From Bacteroidota bacterium (lineage in GTDB: Bacteria; Bacteroidota; Bacteroidia; Cytophagales; Cyclobacteriaceae), in assembly GCA_018267275.1 (NCBI GenBank), contig JAFDYV010000011.1, forward strand, positions 124,001 to 188,000: 64,000 bases of DNA, in the 5' to 3' direction. Shown here one piece after another: positions 52,238 through 60,626 of the stretch. The notes beneath the pieces are model-generated. The model searched no databases and was not told the origin of the DNA. It saw only the letters and a program-made list of their open reading frames with translations. A program made the translations under genes and the position numbers. The first letter of the stretch is position 1. Each line of letters opens with the position of its first letter.

Positions 52238-53176
52238 CTATTTAAAGTTGATCGTCTTGGAGACAGTCAGGGAAAAGAAATGGTTATTGGGTTGGGGAGA
52301 TTCACCCGCCAAAGCCACCGGCCAATTGTAGGTATACGATGCTACCAGCGACCAATTCTTTTTAGTGATGCGCAAGGGCAGTGTTACAGCGTAGTTCATC
52401 AATCCAAAAACGTTTTTATCAACCTGCTGTACTTGCGGCAGCCTTCGCCTGATCCGTACCGCAGATCCGGGCGCCAGTTGTATGCTGGTGATGGTAGAAT
52501 TACCGTACAACATTTGAAACATGGGCGTAAACGAAATTCTATCGAGACCGATAAAATTGTATTTACGCAAGTTCAACACCAGGGCAGGGCTGAGCCGGTG
52601 CGCTTGCTCGTCACCAAAGTAAAACGAATAATCGAGCCGAAAGGTAAAGGGCTTGAAGTCTACGAAGTTGGAAACACCCACCATATTGGTGAGCGGATTT
52701 TCTACGTTGATATCTTGGTTGTTGTAGAAGAGGCGGTCGTAAGAAACCATGAACGAATAATGGTTGCCAATGCCTTTGAGGTAGCCAACGGACGCAATGG
52801 TTAAATATAGCGCGGGGTTGTATGCTTCGCTCCAATATGCAGTTACATCGCCATACAAACCTGATTTGTGATAAAAGGACGCGCCCGCGGTAGCGCCATA
52901 TTGATTGACACCAATTGTGCGGCCAGCCGACACAATGTTGCTGTTAAAACCCGTCCGCAACACCAATGATGACTGTAATTTTGCCGGAGCATTCAACAAG
53001 CTGTCAATCATGGAGAAAATCGAAAGAGAGTCGGTAGCGGCAAAGATGCTATCGATTTTTGCCATTGCCAGTGAGTCTTCAAAAGCTTTCACTTTCAACG
53101 AATCGCGCTGTTGGCCGTATGCGGAAAATGCAAAAGCCATCACCGTAGCGATGGCTATTAATGGCTTGCGCAACAT
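52238..53176 (-). CDS. Outer-membrane beta-barrel-like protein of the ECF operon
   Basis: A 312-residue exported protein. The signal peptide is MLRKPLIAIATVMAFAFSAYGQ. A helical linker rich in D-S-L-A repeats (about 25-65) follows, then regularly spaced amphipathic strands rich in aromatic residues to the C-terminus (SFMVSYDRLFYNNQ, SLVASYTYNWPVAL, FSLTVSKTINFK), ending in Phe-Lys, as expected for an outer-membrane barrel. No family recognised. It starts 2 bases after the stop of the Spy-like gene, so it is clearly in the same operon; a link to envelope stress is inferred. Confidence 0.65.
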   Translation of the reverse strand: MLRKPLIAIATVMAFAFSAYGQQRDSLKVKAFEDSLAMAKIDSIFAATDSLSIFSMIDSLLNAPAKLQSSLVLRTGFNSNIVSAGRTIGVNQYGATAGASFYHKSGLYGDVTAYWSEAYNPALYLTIASVGYLKGIGNHYSFMVSYDRLFYNNQDINVENPLTNMVGVSNFVDFKPFTFRLDYSFYFGDEQAHRLSPALVLNLRKYNFIGLDRISFTPMFQMLYGNSTITSIQLAPGSAVRIRRRLPQVQQVDKNVFGLMNYAVTLPLRITKKNWSLVASYTYNWPVALAGESPQPNNHFFSLTVSKTINFK

Positions 53177-53178
53177 CG

Positions 53179-53694
53179 CTAGTTATTCTTCTCTCTTTGC
53201 CGTTGCTCCATTCTATTTTTTATGGCCTCCTGCCGTTGCTCGCGCATCTCTTGCCGCTCTTGCAAGCGTTGCATCAAAATGCGCGTAAACTCTTGCTCGG
53301 CTTTGGGCAGGGTAAGTAGTTGCTGTGCCGATATTACATTTAGCAACCGTTCAGAATATTTTTTCTCCAAGTCCACATTTTGTTGCTTTAGTTCTAAGCC
53401 CAACTTGATCAAAGCTTGTTCGCGGTCTGCTTTTGTTCTGTTGGGTTCTTGCGTGCGTTCTGCTTGGCGAAATTGCTTACGCAGTTCCGCACGTTGTTCT
53501 GCAAACTCGCGGTAGATTGGCCAGAACTTCTCTGCTTGCGCAGGAGTCAGTTTTAATTTTTCTGAAATCAACGCAATGCGCGCAGCTTGAATTTTCTCTC
53601 GCACTTTTGGGTCTTGCTTATCGAGGTCGGCATCTTGGCCAAACACCAAGTAGCTCGCACCCATCATTACTACCCATGCCAATAACTTTTTCAT
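53179..53694 (-). CDS. Spy/CpxP-like periplasmic stress protein
   Basis: A 171-residue exported helical protein. Signal peptide MKKLLAWVVMMGASYLVFGQ is followed by an all-helical domain with LTPAQAEKFWPIYREFAEQR, the LTxxQ-type motif of Spy/CpxP and heavy-metal-sensor families, then long Gln/Arg-rich helices. Spy-like proteins bind unfolded or metal-stressed proteins in the periplasm. The frame opens at 53733 inside the anti-sigma gene; the ATG at 53694, four bases past its stop, is the sensible start. In the operon it follows the putative anti-sigma and precedes the barrel gene. Confidence 0.75.
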   Translation of the reverse strand: MKKLLAWVVMMGASYLVFGQDADLDKQDPKVREKIQAARIALISEKLKLTPAQAEKFWPIYREFAEQRAELRKQFRQAERTQEPNRTKADREQALIKLGLELKQQNVDLEKKYSERLLNVISAQQLLTLPKAEQEFTRILMQRLQERQEMREQRQEAIKNRMEQRQREKNN

Positions 53695-53698
53695 ATCC

Positions 53699-54118
53699 TT
53701 AAATATTAATGTCAAATTCATTTGCAATTGCATCCAAGTCTTCAGCAGAAATATTGTCCAGCGGCTTCTGCATGTTGTCTAAATTAACATCGCTCAGCGT
53801 AGCTTGTTCCAAAAGATCTTCGGTGGTAATCCCTTCATCTTCCAAAAAAGCGACTAGCTCTTGAGACGAGACGTTATTTAATGCCGAGAGCGGATCGCCC
53901 GATCGATTGTATTGGTTGTTCCACAAAAGCACAGAAGCAACGCCAACGGCCAACACCGGCAACGCGTCTCGCAGTGCTAATTTGCCAAAACTGAAAGCTG
54001 GCCTTTCGGCAGGTTTCTGGCCTTCAATGCGAGCTTGAATGCGCATGGGCAACGCTTCAAAATACCCATCGGGCACCTTCAATGCCTGTTTTTTCGGTAT
54101 GTCTTCTAAGCGTGCCAT
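53699..54118 (-). CDS. Putative anti-sigma factor, single-pass
   Basis: A 139-residue protein directly downstream of the ECF sigma gene. An N-terminal cytoplasmic part (LEDIPKKQALKVPDGYFEAL), one membrane helix (residues about 51-67, DALPVLAVGVASVLLWNN) and an acidic periplasmic part. Proteins with the PxGYFE motif followed by one helix are common partners of ECF sigma factors in Bacteroidota. No ZAS zinc motif is seen. Anti-sigma function is inferred from position and topology. Confidence 0.65.
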   Translation of the reverse strand: MARLEDIPKKQALKVPDGYFEALPMRIQARIEGQKPAERPAFSFGKLALRDALPVLAVGVASVLLWNNQYNRSGDPLSALNNVSSQELVAFLEDEGITTEDLLEQATLSDVNLDNMQKPLDNISAEDLDAIANEFDINI

Positions 54119-54163
54119 TTTTATCGTTTTTTTATCCCTTCGACTGTAGTTTTACTTTTAAGT

Positions 54164-54703
54164 TTAATCTGCCCCCAAATATTCTTCAATTTTTTTAACC
54201 GCGTGGTGATAACTCGCCTTTAAAGCCCCCACACTGGTATCGGTTATCTCCGAAATCTGTTCGTAGGCAAGGTCGTCAAAGTACTTCATATTGAATACAA
54301 GGCGTTGTTTTTCAGGAAGTTGCAAGATAGCCTTTTGAAGTTTTTTTTGTATTTCGTCACCGCCCAGGTCAGGGTCGCTATCGATTTTTGTGGTCAGTTG
54401 TTGGGTTACGTCTTCAATGGGCAGAAAAAAACGTTTCTTTTTCCGGTTTAAAAAACTCAAACATTCATTGGTGGCTATGCGGTAAATCCAGGTGAACAAC
54501 TGCGAGTCTTCGCGAAACGAATCTATGTACTTGTGAATTTTAATGAATACTTCCTGGGTCAGGTCATCGGCATCGTCATGGTCAATCACCATTTTTCGAA
54601 CATGCCAATATACCCGCTGCTGGTAGGTGCGCACGAGCATGTTGAACCCATAGTTACGGGTTTCAATGTTGCGGATCTTTAAGAGGAGGTCCTTGTCTTC
54701 CAA
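54164..54703 (-). CDS. ECF-type RNA polymerase sigma factor (envelope-stress type)
   Basis: A 179-residue group 4 sigma factor. Region 2: VIDHDDADDLTQEVFIKIHK and LFTWIYRIATNECLSFL; region 4: LPEKQRLVFNMKYFDDLAYE then ISEITDTSVGALKASYHHA, the DNA-binding helix-turn-helix. Start ATG at 54703. It heads a run of anti-sigma, Spy-like, barrel and M1 peptidase genes, an arrangement that points to a membrane-signal-controlled envelope response. Distinct from the carotenoid-cluster sigma at 22634. Confidence 0.9.
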   Translation of the reverse strand: MEDKDLLLKIRNIETRNYGFNMLVRTYQQRVYWHVRKMVIDHDDADDLTQEVFIKIHKYIDSFREDSQLFTWIYRIATNECLSFLNRKKKRFFLPIEDVTQQLTTKIDSDPDLGGDEIQKKLQKAILQLPEKQRLVFNMKYFDDLAYEQISEITDTSVGALKASYHHAVKKIEEYLGAD

Positions 54704-54795
54704 GTGGATGAACCGAAATTCAATTTCTTAGACGAAAGTTAGGGAAAAGGTTTAACCAAAAATTGCCACAGATTCACTGATAGATCGCATCGAGA

Positions 54796-55872
54796 CTATT
54801 TGATACCTCCCAACACATCCACCAGTAGTTCGTATTGCTCCTTTGAGTGTGCCGGGAAGTTGGCAAACCGCAGTTGCGTTTTCTTCAACTCGCCATAGCC
54901 ATCGCCTGGGTATAGGCCCTGGGCTTCCAATCGCTTGCGAACGGTTTCGGTGTGCTCGCCACAATGTGCAATGATTACCGTGGGCGAGCGCCAAGCACCA
55001 TCTTCAACAAAAGGCTTCAGCAAAGAATGATGTTGCAGGGTTTGGTATAACAACACAGATTTATATTCGGTCTCTTTGCGGATAATGTGTATGCCACGGT
55101 TCAAGAAGTCTTCTGCCACGTAGCCAAGCGTATAAATGGCCAGCATGTTAGGTGTGGCAGGTGTTTGGTTCTTGAGCGTGAACTCATGCAAGCTCAACAG
55201 GCTGTGGTACGAGCCCGCGTTGACGCCCACGGCTTGCACTTCTTTGGCTTTTTCTACGCAGCGGTTGTTGTAGATCCACACTCCCAAGCCAGCCGGCATG
55301 CCGAAACCTTTTTGTACGGAAAAGAAAACGGAATCGATGTGATCAAAATTGAAAGCAGGGTAGGGTACCGATGAAACGGCATCAACAATGATCAGCGCAT
55401 TTGGAAATTGTGCACGCACGTTTGCCAAGTAAGTAAGCGGCATGGCAACGCCTGTGCTGGTTTCGTTATGGGTGAGCGCGATCAGCTCAGGCTCGTTGGC
55501 AGTAACTATTGGTTCAAAACCTTTTCCGGGTGGCACTTCTATTTTGGTTGCTTTCTTTTTTTGTTGAAGCGCTGTTTCGAAAAACTTTTTCGAAAATGCC
55601 CCATTGACCAGGTGCAAGCAGTTTTCAATTACCAAGCTTTGAATGGAGCGTTCCCACACTTCGCTGGCTGAGGTGGTGAAGGCGATGTGAAAATGATCGG
55701 GCACGGCCATTAGTTGGCGCAGGTTAGCCACCGTGCGCTGATACGTATGTTGAAATTCTTTACTGCGGTGCGAGATAGATGGAAAACCCTCGCGAAAAGC
55801 CTTGCGGGTATGGTCTTCTATGGTGAAAAAAAGTTGAGAGGGGCCAGGGGCGAAGTCAGCAGCTTTGGTCAT
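54796..55872 (-). CDS. serC: Phosphoserine aminotransferase (class V)
   Basis: A 358-residue PLP enzyme. FAPGPSQLFFTIEDH is a SerC-like start; the PLP lysine is in DSVFFSVQKGFGMPAGLGVW; THNETSTGVAMPL contacts the cofactor. SerC converts 3-phosphohydroxypyruvate to phosphoserine in serine synthesis. A serA-serB fusion is 2.8 kb away on the same strand, supporting the role. A related class V aminotransferase cannot be excluded. Start ATG at 55872. Confidence 0.82.
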   Translation of the reverse strand: MTKAADFAPGPSQLFFTIEDHTRKAFREGFPSISHRSKEFQHTYQRTVANLRQLMAVPDHFHIAFTTSASEVWERSIQSLVIENCLHLVNGAFSKKFFETALQQKKKATKIEVPPGKGFEPIVTANEPELIALTHNETSTGVAMPLTYLANVRAQFPNALIIVDAVSSVPYPAFNFDHIDSVFFSVQKGFGMPAGLGVWIYNNRCVEKAKEVQAVGVNAGSYHSLLSLHEFTLKNQTPATPNMLAIYTLGYVAEDFLNRGIHIIRKETEYKSVLLYQTLQHHSLLKPFVEDGAWRSPTVIIAHCGEHTETVRKRLEAQGLYPGDGYGELKKTQLRFANFPAHSKEQYELLVDVLGGIK

Positions 55873-55921
55873 TGTGAAAAAATAAAGCGCAAATTTAGGG
55901 ATAGTTGTGAAAAGTGGAGTA

Positions 55922-56102
55922 GGTTAACGTTTGTGTTTCTGTAGTAGCGGGCATGGGAGGGCTTGAAAATGGAGCTTACAGCGGAATGTCAAGACCGACC
56001 TGCCGAAAACTTGTTCCCCGTGACAAAACTACATTTGAAACCATAACTACAATTTAGCACTGCACCCCACATTGCAAATAGCTGCTGTTGTGCGCAGTTA
56101 GA
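55922..56102 (-). other. attC-like spacer downstream of the 56103 gene
   Basis: Read on the minus strand, the spacer starts right after the gene stop with ATCTAACTGCGCACAACAGC and ends near 55922 with ACAAACGTTAACC. The ends (CTAAC and GTTAACC) recall the R-box cores of integron attC sites, and the length of about 180 bases is slightly long for one. Internal complementarity is only partial. Tentative. Confidence 0.3.
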
Positions 56103-56837
56103 TTAGTTTGACTTAAACGTCTTCATGTAACTGTAAACCATGACTCTAATTTCTTCCTGATCCATGTCCGCATAAGTTATTTCAATTGGCTTTTCTTCGC
56201 CAAAGCCCCAATGCATATCTAACACTAAATAGTATTTTGCAATGTTTTGTCCCTGTACTGTTCTATAATGTATATAATCAATTCTGTTCCACGGGATAAA
56301 GTCCTTTTTACAAACTATTATACCAAGTTTGCTTATTCGGAAAATCTCGGGTTTTAAAATGAAAAGATAAATAAGATAAAATGCACCTAAAGCCATCAAA
56401 CCTAAAAATATCAATGATACTTTTGGCAAGTCGTGGAATTGGCCATCGTATAGTCCCTTTAAAAGAGCAGCAATAATAATTAGACTAGGAATTAAGAAGC
56501 TCAATTTTCTCTTTCGGTGTTCAAAAATTATCTTTTCTTTTTCCAAGATATGTTTATCGAGCGGCTTATTAGTAGTTGAATCAACTAGATATTGTAAGAT
56601 CGGGTCGTAGTTGAATATTTTTTTTGTCCATTTAGTTTGGTTCTTTAAGCTCTCTTCAATTTTATTGATGTATTCTTTAATCGTCTTATCTTTTTCTTCT
56701 TTGTCGATACTAAAGCTGGGACACGAATTTTTAAAGTCAGCAGCTCTATTTGTCAGTTTACAAATATACCCATCTCCTTTAGTCATAAACCTGTTTTTGC
56801 AAACCGAACAGTATGATAGGTAGTCCAATCTTGTCAT
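56103..56837 (-). CDS. Hypothetical membrane protein, AT-rich, cassette-like
   Basis: A 244-residue protein with no family I recognise. Four Cys near the N-terminus (10, 13, 26, 39) suggest a small zinc-binding ribbon; two membrane helices follow (about 113-130 and 142-160), then a beta-rich cytoplasmic-type domain (ISKLGIIVCKKDFIPWNRID) resembling a PH-like fold. Its codons are much more AT-rich than serC next door. GTTGTGCGCAAT lies about 20 bases before the ATG, parallel to GTTAGCGCCAAT before the neighbouring gene, which suggests a shared insertion mechanism. Confidence 0.6.
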   Translation of the reverse strand: MTRLDYLSYCSVCKNRFMTKGDGYICKLTNRAADFKNSCPSFSIDKEEKDKTIKEYINKIEESLKNQTKWTKKIFNYDPILQYLVDSTTNKPLDKHILEKEKIIFEHRKRKLSFLIPSLIIIAALLKGLYDGQFHDLPKVSLIFLGLMALGAFYLIYLFILKPEIFRISKLGIIVCKKDFIPWNRIDYIHYRTVQGQNIAKYYLVLDMHWGFGEEKPIEITYADMDQEEIRVMVYSYMKTFKSN

Positions 56838-56998
56838 CGAAAAACATAATTGCGCACAACGTTTATGTTTATGGCGGCTTGGGTTATCAAAGCGCGCGTC
56901 ACTGTCCCACGTTGCTCAACGAAATTAAGAAAACAAAACTTCAAATTTACATATCACCACAAGCTGGCATAAACATTTTGTGAGCGCCAGTGCGGTTG
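56838..56998 (-). other. attC-like spacer between the two AT-rich genes
   Basis: Minus-strand reading begins just after the 56999 gene stop with CAACCGCACTGGCGCTCACA and ends with AACGTTGTGCGCAA before the 56837 start. AAACAT(T)/CATAAAC pieces occur near both ends. It is comparable in size and ends to the 55922-56102 spacer, but lacks a clear perfect stem. Confidence 0.3.
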
Positions 56999-57559
56999 TC
57001 ACTTTACCCAGTATGCTCCTTCGATTTCGTTAAATAATAAGTTGTCCACCGTTGCATTCTTGCCTCTCAAATCTGTTCCCGTTTTACTCGTTAAGTCATA
57101 CTTGAAAACAACACTGCCGAGATTTGCTTGTTGTGTGTAAATAAGTCCAGGTTTATTTACAGCATAATAATACCCAGGTATTGTTACAAAGTCCCCGTCA
57201 CTATTTATTAAATGAATTTGCCCATCATAGTCACCACACTCAACAATTATATAAATGTCCTTTAATGGTTGCGAATAGGGTCTGTAAATACCACGTTCTG
57301 TTTCTATTTCCCCTAAATACTTTTCTGTCAGCTTACCTTTACTTTGTCTTTGCACCCAAACCTTAGTCCCTTGATACTGTGCAACCGATCCTAAAATAGG
57401 TCTTGCAACAATCAGCACCACTTTAAAGTCTGTCATACTAGTTGTGTCGTATGTGACTTTAAATTTTTCGTCAGCAAAGTCCTTTGGAGAAAATTCTTTT
57501 GTCTGCGAGAACAAATTTGTCCCAAGTAAAAGTATTAGTCCTAAAATTATGTATCGCAT
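56999..57559 (-). CDS. Secreted hypothetical protein, AT-rich, cassette-like
   Basis: A 186-residue exported protein. Signal peptide MRYIILGLILLLGTNLFSQ then a beta-rich domain (VSGVxV-free; runs such as FKVVLIVARPILGSVAQYQG, DIYIIVECGDYDGQIHLIN) that ends GAYWVK. No family recognised. The frame opens at 57598, but the ATG at 57559 gives a clean signal peptide. GTTAGCGCCAAT lies 20-30 bases upstream, like the motif before the 56837 gene. With that gene it forms an AT-rich pair inserted between serC and serA. Confidence 0.6.
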   Translation of the reverse strand: MRYIILGLILLLGTNLFSQTKEFSPKDFADEKFKVTYDTTSMTDFKVVLIVARPILGSVAQYQGTKVWVQRQSKGKLTEKYLGEIETERGIYRPYSQPLKDIYIIVECGDYDGQIHLINSDGDFVTIPGYYYAVNKPGLIYTQQANLGSVVFKYDLTSKTGTDLRGKNATVDNLLFNEIEGAYWVK

Positions 57560-57934
57560 CGTCTTTAGGATTGGCGCTAACTTCTTTATAGCAGCCATAA
57601 AATTAGTTCAATACGCCTATATGTGTTGTATATGTGTACTTTTTGTTTCGCAAAGCTGCGGAGTTCTCAAAAAACTAATATTGCAACTCACCCACTATTG
57701 CTTATTTTTACATCGAAATCCACTCGGGTTTGGGACACGTTTTTGGAACTTAACAATAAAAACAATACCGAGTGAAGCTGCTTTTCAAAATCAGGCCTCA
57801 TCTTGCCTTTGGCAAGACCTCGACCAAAAATCAGGTTAACAGAAGAAGGTTGCGAAGGGTGGCAGCTCAAAACTTGTCGTAATATGGGGTTCTAAAACAC
57901 CCTTCCAAATCTGAAGTGGATTTTACTTTTACAA
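57560..57934. other. Gene-free AT-rich spacer
   Basis: About 375 bases without a convincing gene between the cassette-like gene and the lipoprotein gene. Apart from the GTTAGCGCC core at about 57570-57580 (minus strand), I see no repeat, RNA gene or clear promoter in it. Confidence 0.5.
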
Positions 57935-58705
57935 ATGAGGTCACTGGTTTTTTTTGCGATTGCAGTAGCGCTCACCAGTTGCGGACCAGACCTGGACGCA
58001 GACAAGTATATAATCGGAAGCGTGCAATGGCAAGATTTGGAAGACTACACCTTCAACTACGACAAAGGTGAGCTTCGCTCAATCTCTGTTACTGACGGCA
58101 CCTCGATTCAATACCAATATTTCACTGACTCCACACAGGTAAGGTTTATAACTGCCGGGGGCACAACTATCCGTTTAACCACGTTGGTCTTTTCAAGTTC
58201 TAGCTCACTTTCTAAGTTACGCACTCGCTGGCGCTACAATGGGCAGTTTTACAAAGATTCTATATCGTTCAATCATAACGGCTCACGGTTGCAATCTATC
58301 ACCTGGAAAGGCGTTAACTACCCGGTTACTTTCACGGGTGAAAACATTACCAACATCAGAAGAAATTTTGCATCACTCGGAAACCTTGACCTGTCGTATG
58401 ACAAAGTTGCAAACCCATTTAAGGGTGTTTATTGGGTAGATGAATTTATCAACGTCAATCAATCTGGGGTTCCCTCGCTACAATTCAATTCGATTGCGCG
58501 TTTTTTTTCCGCAAACAACATTACTTTGTCGGATGGTACTATTCTGTCAACAAAGTTTAAGGAAAAGTATACCTACGATTATCTTTATGGGATATTACCT
58601 AAGTCGGTGAACAAAGACGAAGAGCTGAACAAGACTGCGACTAACGACTTAATTTACATTGCCCTTATCGTATACAACAAGAAACCCTCTAATACAACAC
58701 CCTAA
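57935..58705 (+). CDS. Hypothetical lipoprotein
   Basis: A 256-residue lipoprotein: MRSLVFFAIAVALTSCGPDL contains the lipobox LTSC, so Cys16 would be lipidated. The rest is a repetitive beta structure (YNYDKGELRSISVTDG-like turns; FNHNGSRLQSITWKG) resembling the DUF4595-type or RHS-like beta-sheet lipoproteins of Bacteroidota, but I cannot confirm a family. Likely outer-membrane surface or periplasmic. Its 3' end overlaps the convergent serA gene by 17 bp. Confidence 0.65.
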   Translation: MRSLVFFAIAVALTSCGPDLDADKYIIGSVQWQDLEDYTFNYDKGELRSISVTDGTSIQYQYFTDSTQVRFITAGGTTIRLTTLVFSSSSSLSKLRTRWRYNGQFYKDSISFNHNGSRLQSITWKGVNYPVTFTGENITNIRRNFASLGNLDLSYDKVANPFKGVYWVDEFINVNQSGVPSLQFNSIARFFSANNITLSDGTILSTKFKEKYTYDYLYGILPKSVNKDEELNKTATNDLIYIALIVYNKKPSNTTP

Positions 58706-60593
58706 ATTTGATAGTGTGCTCAATCGCACGCAGGTCTTTGATCACGTCTTTGTTGTATTCTTTGTTGATGTCGGTAATCACATATCCAATATGTTCGTTG
58801 GTTTTCAAGTATTGCCCCACAATATTGATTCCATTGTCGGCAAGCACTTTGTTGATTTGCGCCAAAATGCCCGGCACGTTATTGTGAATGTGTATCAAGC
58901 GGTGTGCATTCTCTAGTGTGGGCAGTGTTAAATTGGGGAAATTTACGCTGTTGCTGGTGCTACCTGTATTGATGTAGTCCATCATTTTACCCGGAACAAA
59001 ATTGCCGATGTTTTCTTGCGCCTCACTGGTGCTGCCGCCTATGTGAGGAGACAAAATAGTGTTGGGCAGGCCCCGCAACTCTGAAACAAATTCTTCATCG
59101 TTGCTGATGGGTTCGTAAGGGAACACATCCACAGAGCAGCCTGCAACTTTCCCATTCAAAATGCTGGCGCGCAATGCCTTCACATCTACTACATGCCCGC
59201 GACTCAAGTTCAAGAAGATAACGCCTTTTTTCATCCAACTAAACTCTGCTTCGCCAATCAAATTGGTGTTGGCCTCCCGGCCGTCTACGTGCAGTGTAAC
59301 TACATCTGCTTGCGTGAGCAGTTCTTTCAACGACTTGCATTTGGTGGCATTGCCCAGCGCAAGCTTTTCTTCTCGGTCATAATACAAAATCTTCATGCCA
59401 AGGTTTTCGGCCAACACAGAAAGTTGTGAACCGATGTTTCCGTAGCCTACGATGCCGAGTTTTTTGCCACGTATCTCAAAACTTCCCTTTGCTGACTTGT
59501 CCCATTTACCTTCATGCATTTTTGCCGACTTGTCGATGATGTTGCGCATGAGCATGATCATTTCTGCAATGGCCAACTCCACCACCGAGCGCGTATTGCT
59601 AAACGGTGCGTTGAACACAGCAATTCCTTTTTTCGTTGCCGCTTTCAGATCTATTTGATTGGTACCAATGCAAAAAGCGCCAATCACCATCAAACGGTTG
59701 GCATGCTCAATTACTTTGGCCGTCACCTGCGTCTTCGATCGTATACCTAATACCGATACGTTCTTGATTTTTTCGCAAAGTTCGTCTTCGTCTAAGCCAG
59801 CGGGGTAAGATTCCACGTTAAAACCTTCTGACTTCATCAACTCAATCGCAACTGGATGTACGTTTTCCAGCAGCAACACATTTATTCTGTTTTTAGGATA
59901 TGAAATGGCGGTGTTCAATTTGTTAAGATACAAAAATTCATCCAGGCTTGGCGCAACATGATCAGCTTTGTTCAACACGCTTGCTCGCTCTACGTTTTCG
60001 GTAAATGCATAAAATTTGTTGGCCAGCCCTGCATGTTTGATTTCGTAATCTGTGTAACCATCGCCAATAACGTACACATCTCCTGGCAGGCTCAGTTTTT
60101 TTAGTTGTTCTACTTTACCGTTGTTGGCAGATAGTGGGTTGTCTAAGTCAAAGCCAATCACTTTCTCACGTTCATCAAAGATAAACTCGTTTGCAAGGAT
60201 ATTTTCAGAACGAATGCCGTATTCTGTTACGACCGGCTCTATGAATTCGCGAAAGCCGTTACTAATGATGTAGATGTTCGCTGCATGTGTTTCAAAAAAC
60301 TCTTTATTGCGCTTGAACGAGTCAGAGACTAGGTCTTTCAACTTCTTCACCAGTGGAGTCAGGTGCCTTTTCTCAGGTTGCAAAATTTCAAGGCGTTTGT
60401 CTATTGACTCGCGTAGCGATAGCTTACCTTCCATGCCCAAGTTGGTGATCTTGGCAATTCTTTTTTTCAAGCCCTCGCTATCGGGATGTTCTCTTAAAAC
60501 AATGTCAGCCAGCACATCAAATGCTTCTACCTTTGTAAAAGTGCTATCGAAATCGATTACGAAATACTTATTGATTTTTGCGTCTTTCACCAT
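58689..60593 (-). CDS. serA: Fused phosphoserine phosphatase and 3-phosphoglycerate dehydrogenase
   Basis: A 634-residue bifunctional protein for serine synthesis. Residues 1-215 are a HAD-IB phosphatase of SerB type, with the D14-F-D16 nucleophile pair in FVIDFDSTFTKVEAFD and late VYVIGDGYTDYEIKHAG. Residues about 230-550 are a phosphoglycerate dehydrogenase (GIVGYGNIGSQLSVLAENLG, the NAD motif; VDVFPYEPIS and LSPHIGGSTSEAQENI, the catalytic His region). Residues about 560-634 are an ACT domain for serine feedback. The fusion covers the first and last steps of the pathway; serC at 54796 supplies the middle one. Start ATG at 60593. Confidence 0.9.
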   Translation of the reverse strand: MVKDAKINKYFVIDFDSTFTKVEAFDVLADIVLREHPDSEGLKKRIAKITNLGMEGKLSLRESIDKRLEILQPEKRHLTPLVKKLKDLVSDSFKRNKEFFETHAANIYIISNGFREFIEPVVTEYGIRSENILANEFIFDEREKVIGFDLDNPLSANNGKVEQLKKLSLPGDVYVIGDGYTDYEIKHAGLANKFYAFTENVERASVLNKADHVAPSLDEFLYLNKLNTAISYPKNRINVLLLENVHPVAIELMKSEGFNVESYPAGLDEDELCEKIKNVSVLGIRSKTQVTAKVIEHANRLMVIGAFCIGTNQIDLKAATKKGIAVFNAPFSNTRSVVELAIAEMIMLMRNIIDKSAKMHEGKWDKSAKGSFEIRGKKLGIVGYGNIGSQLSVLAENLGMKILYYDREEKLALGNATKCKSLKELLTQADVVTLHVDGREANTNLIGEAEFSWMKKGVIFLNLSRGHVVDVKALRASILNGKVAGCSVDVFPYEPISNDEEFVSELRGLPNTILSPHIGGSTSEAQENIGNFVPGKMMDYINTGSTSNSVNFPNLTLPTLENAHRLIHIHNNVPGILAQINKVLADNGINIVGQYLKTNEHIGYVITDINKEYNKDVIKDLRAIEHTIKFRVLY

Positions 60594-60626
60594 ACGAGCA
60601 AAAATAGCAACTGCAACTTTGCCCTC

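Noticed and set aside
55873..57934. Integron with integrase
   Set aside because: No tyrosine recombinase is in the window; only attC-like flanks are reported, as tentative.
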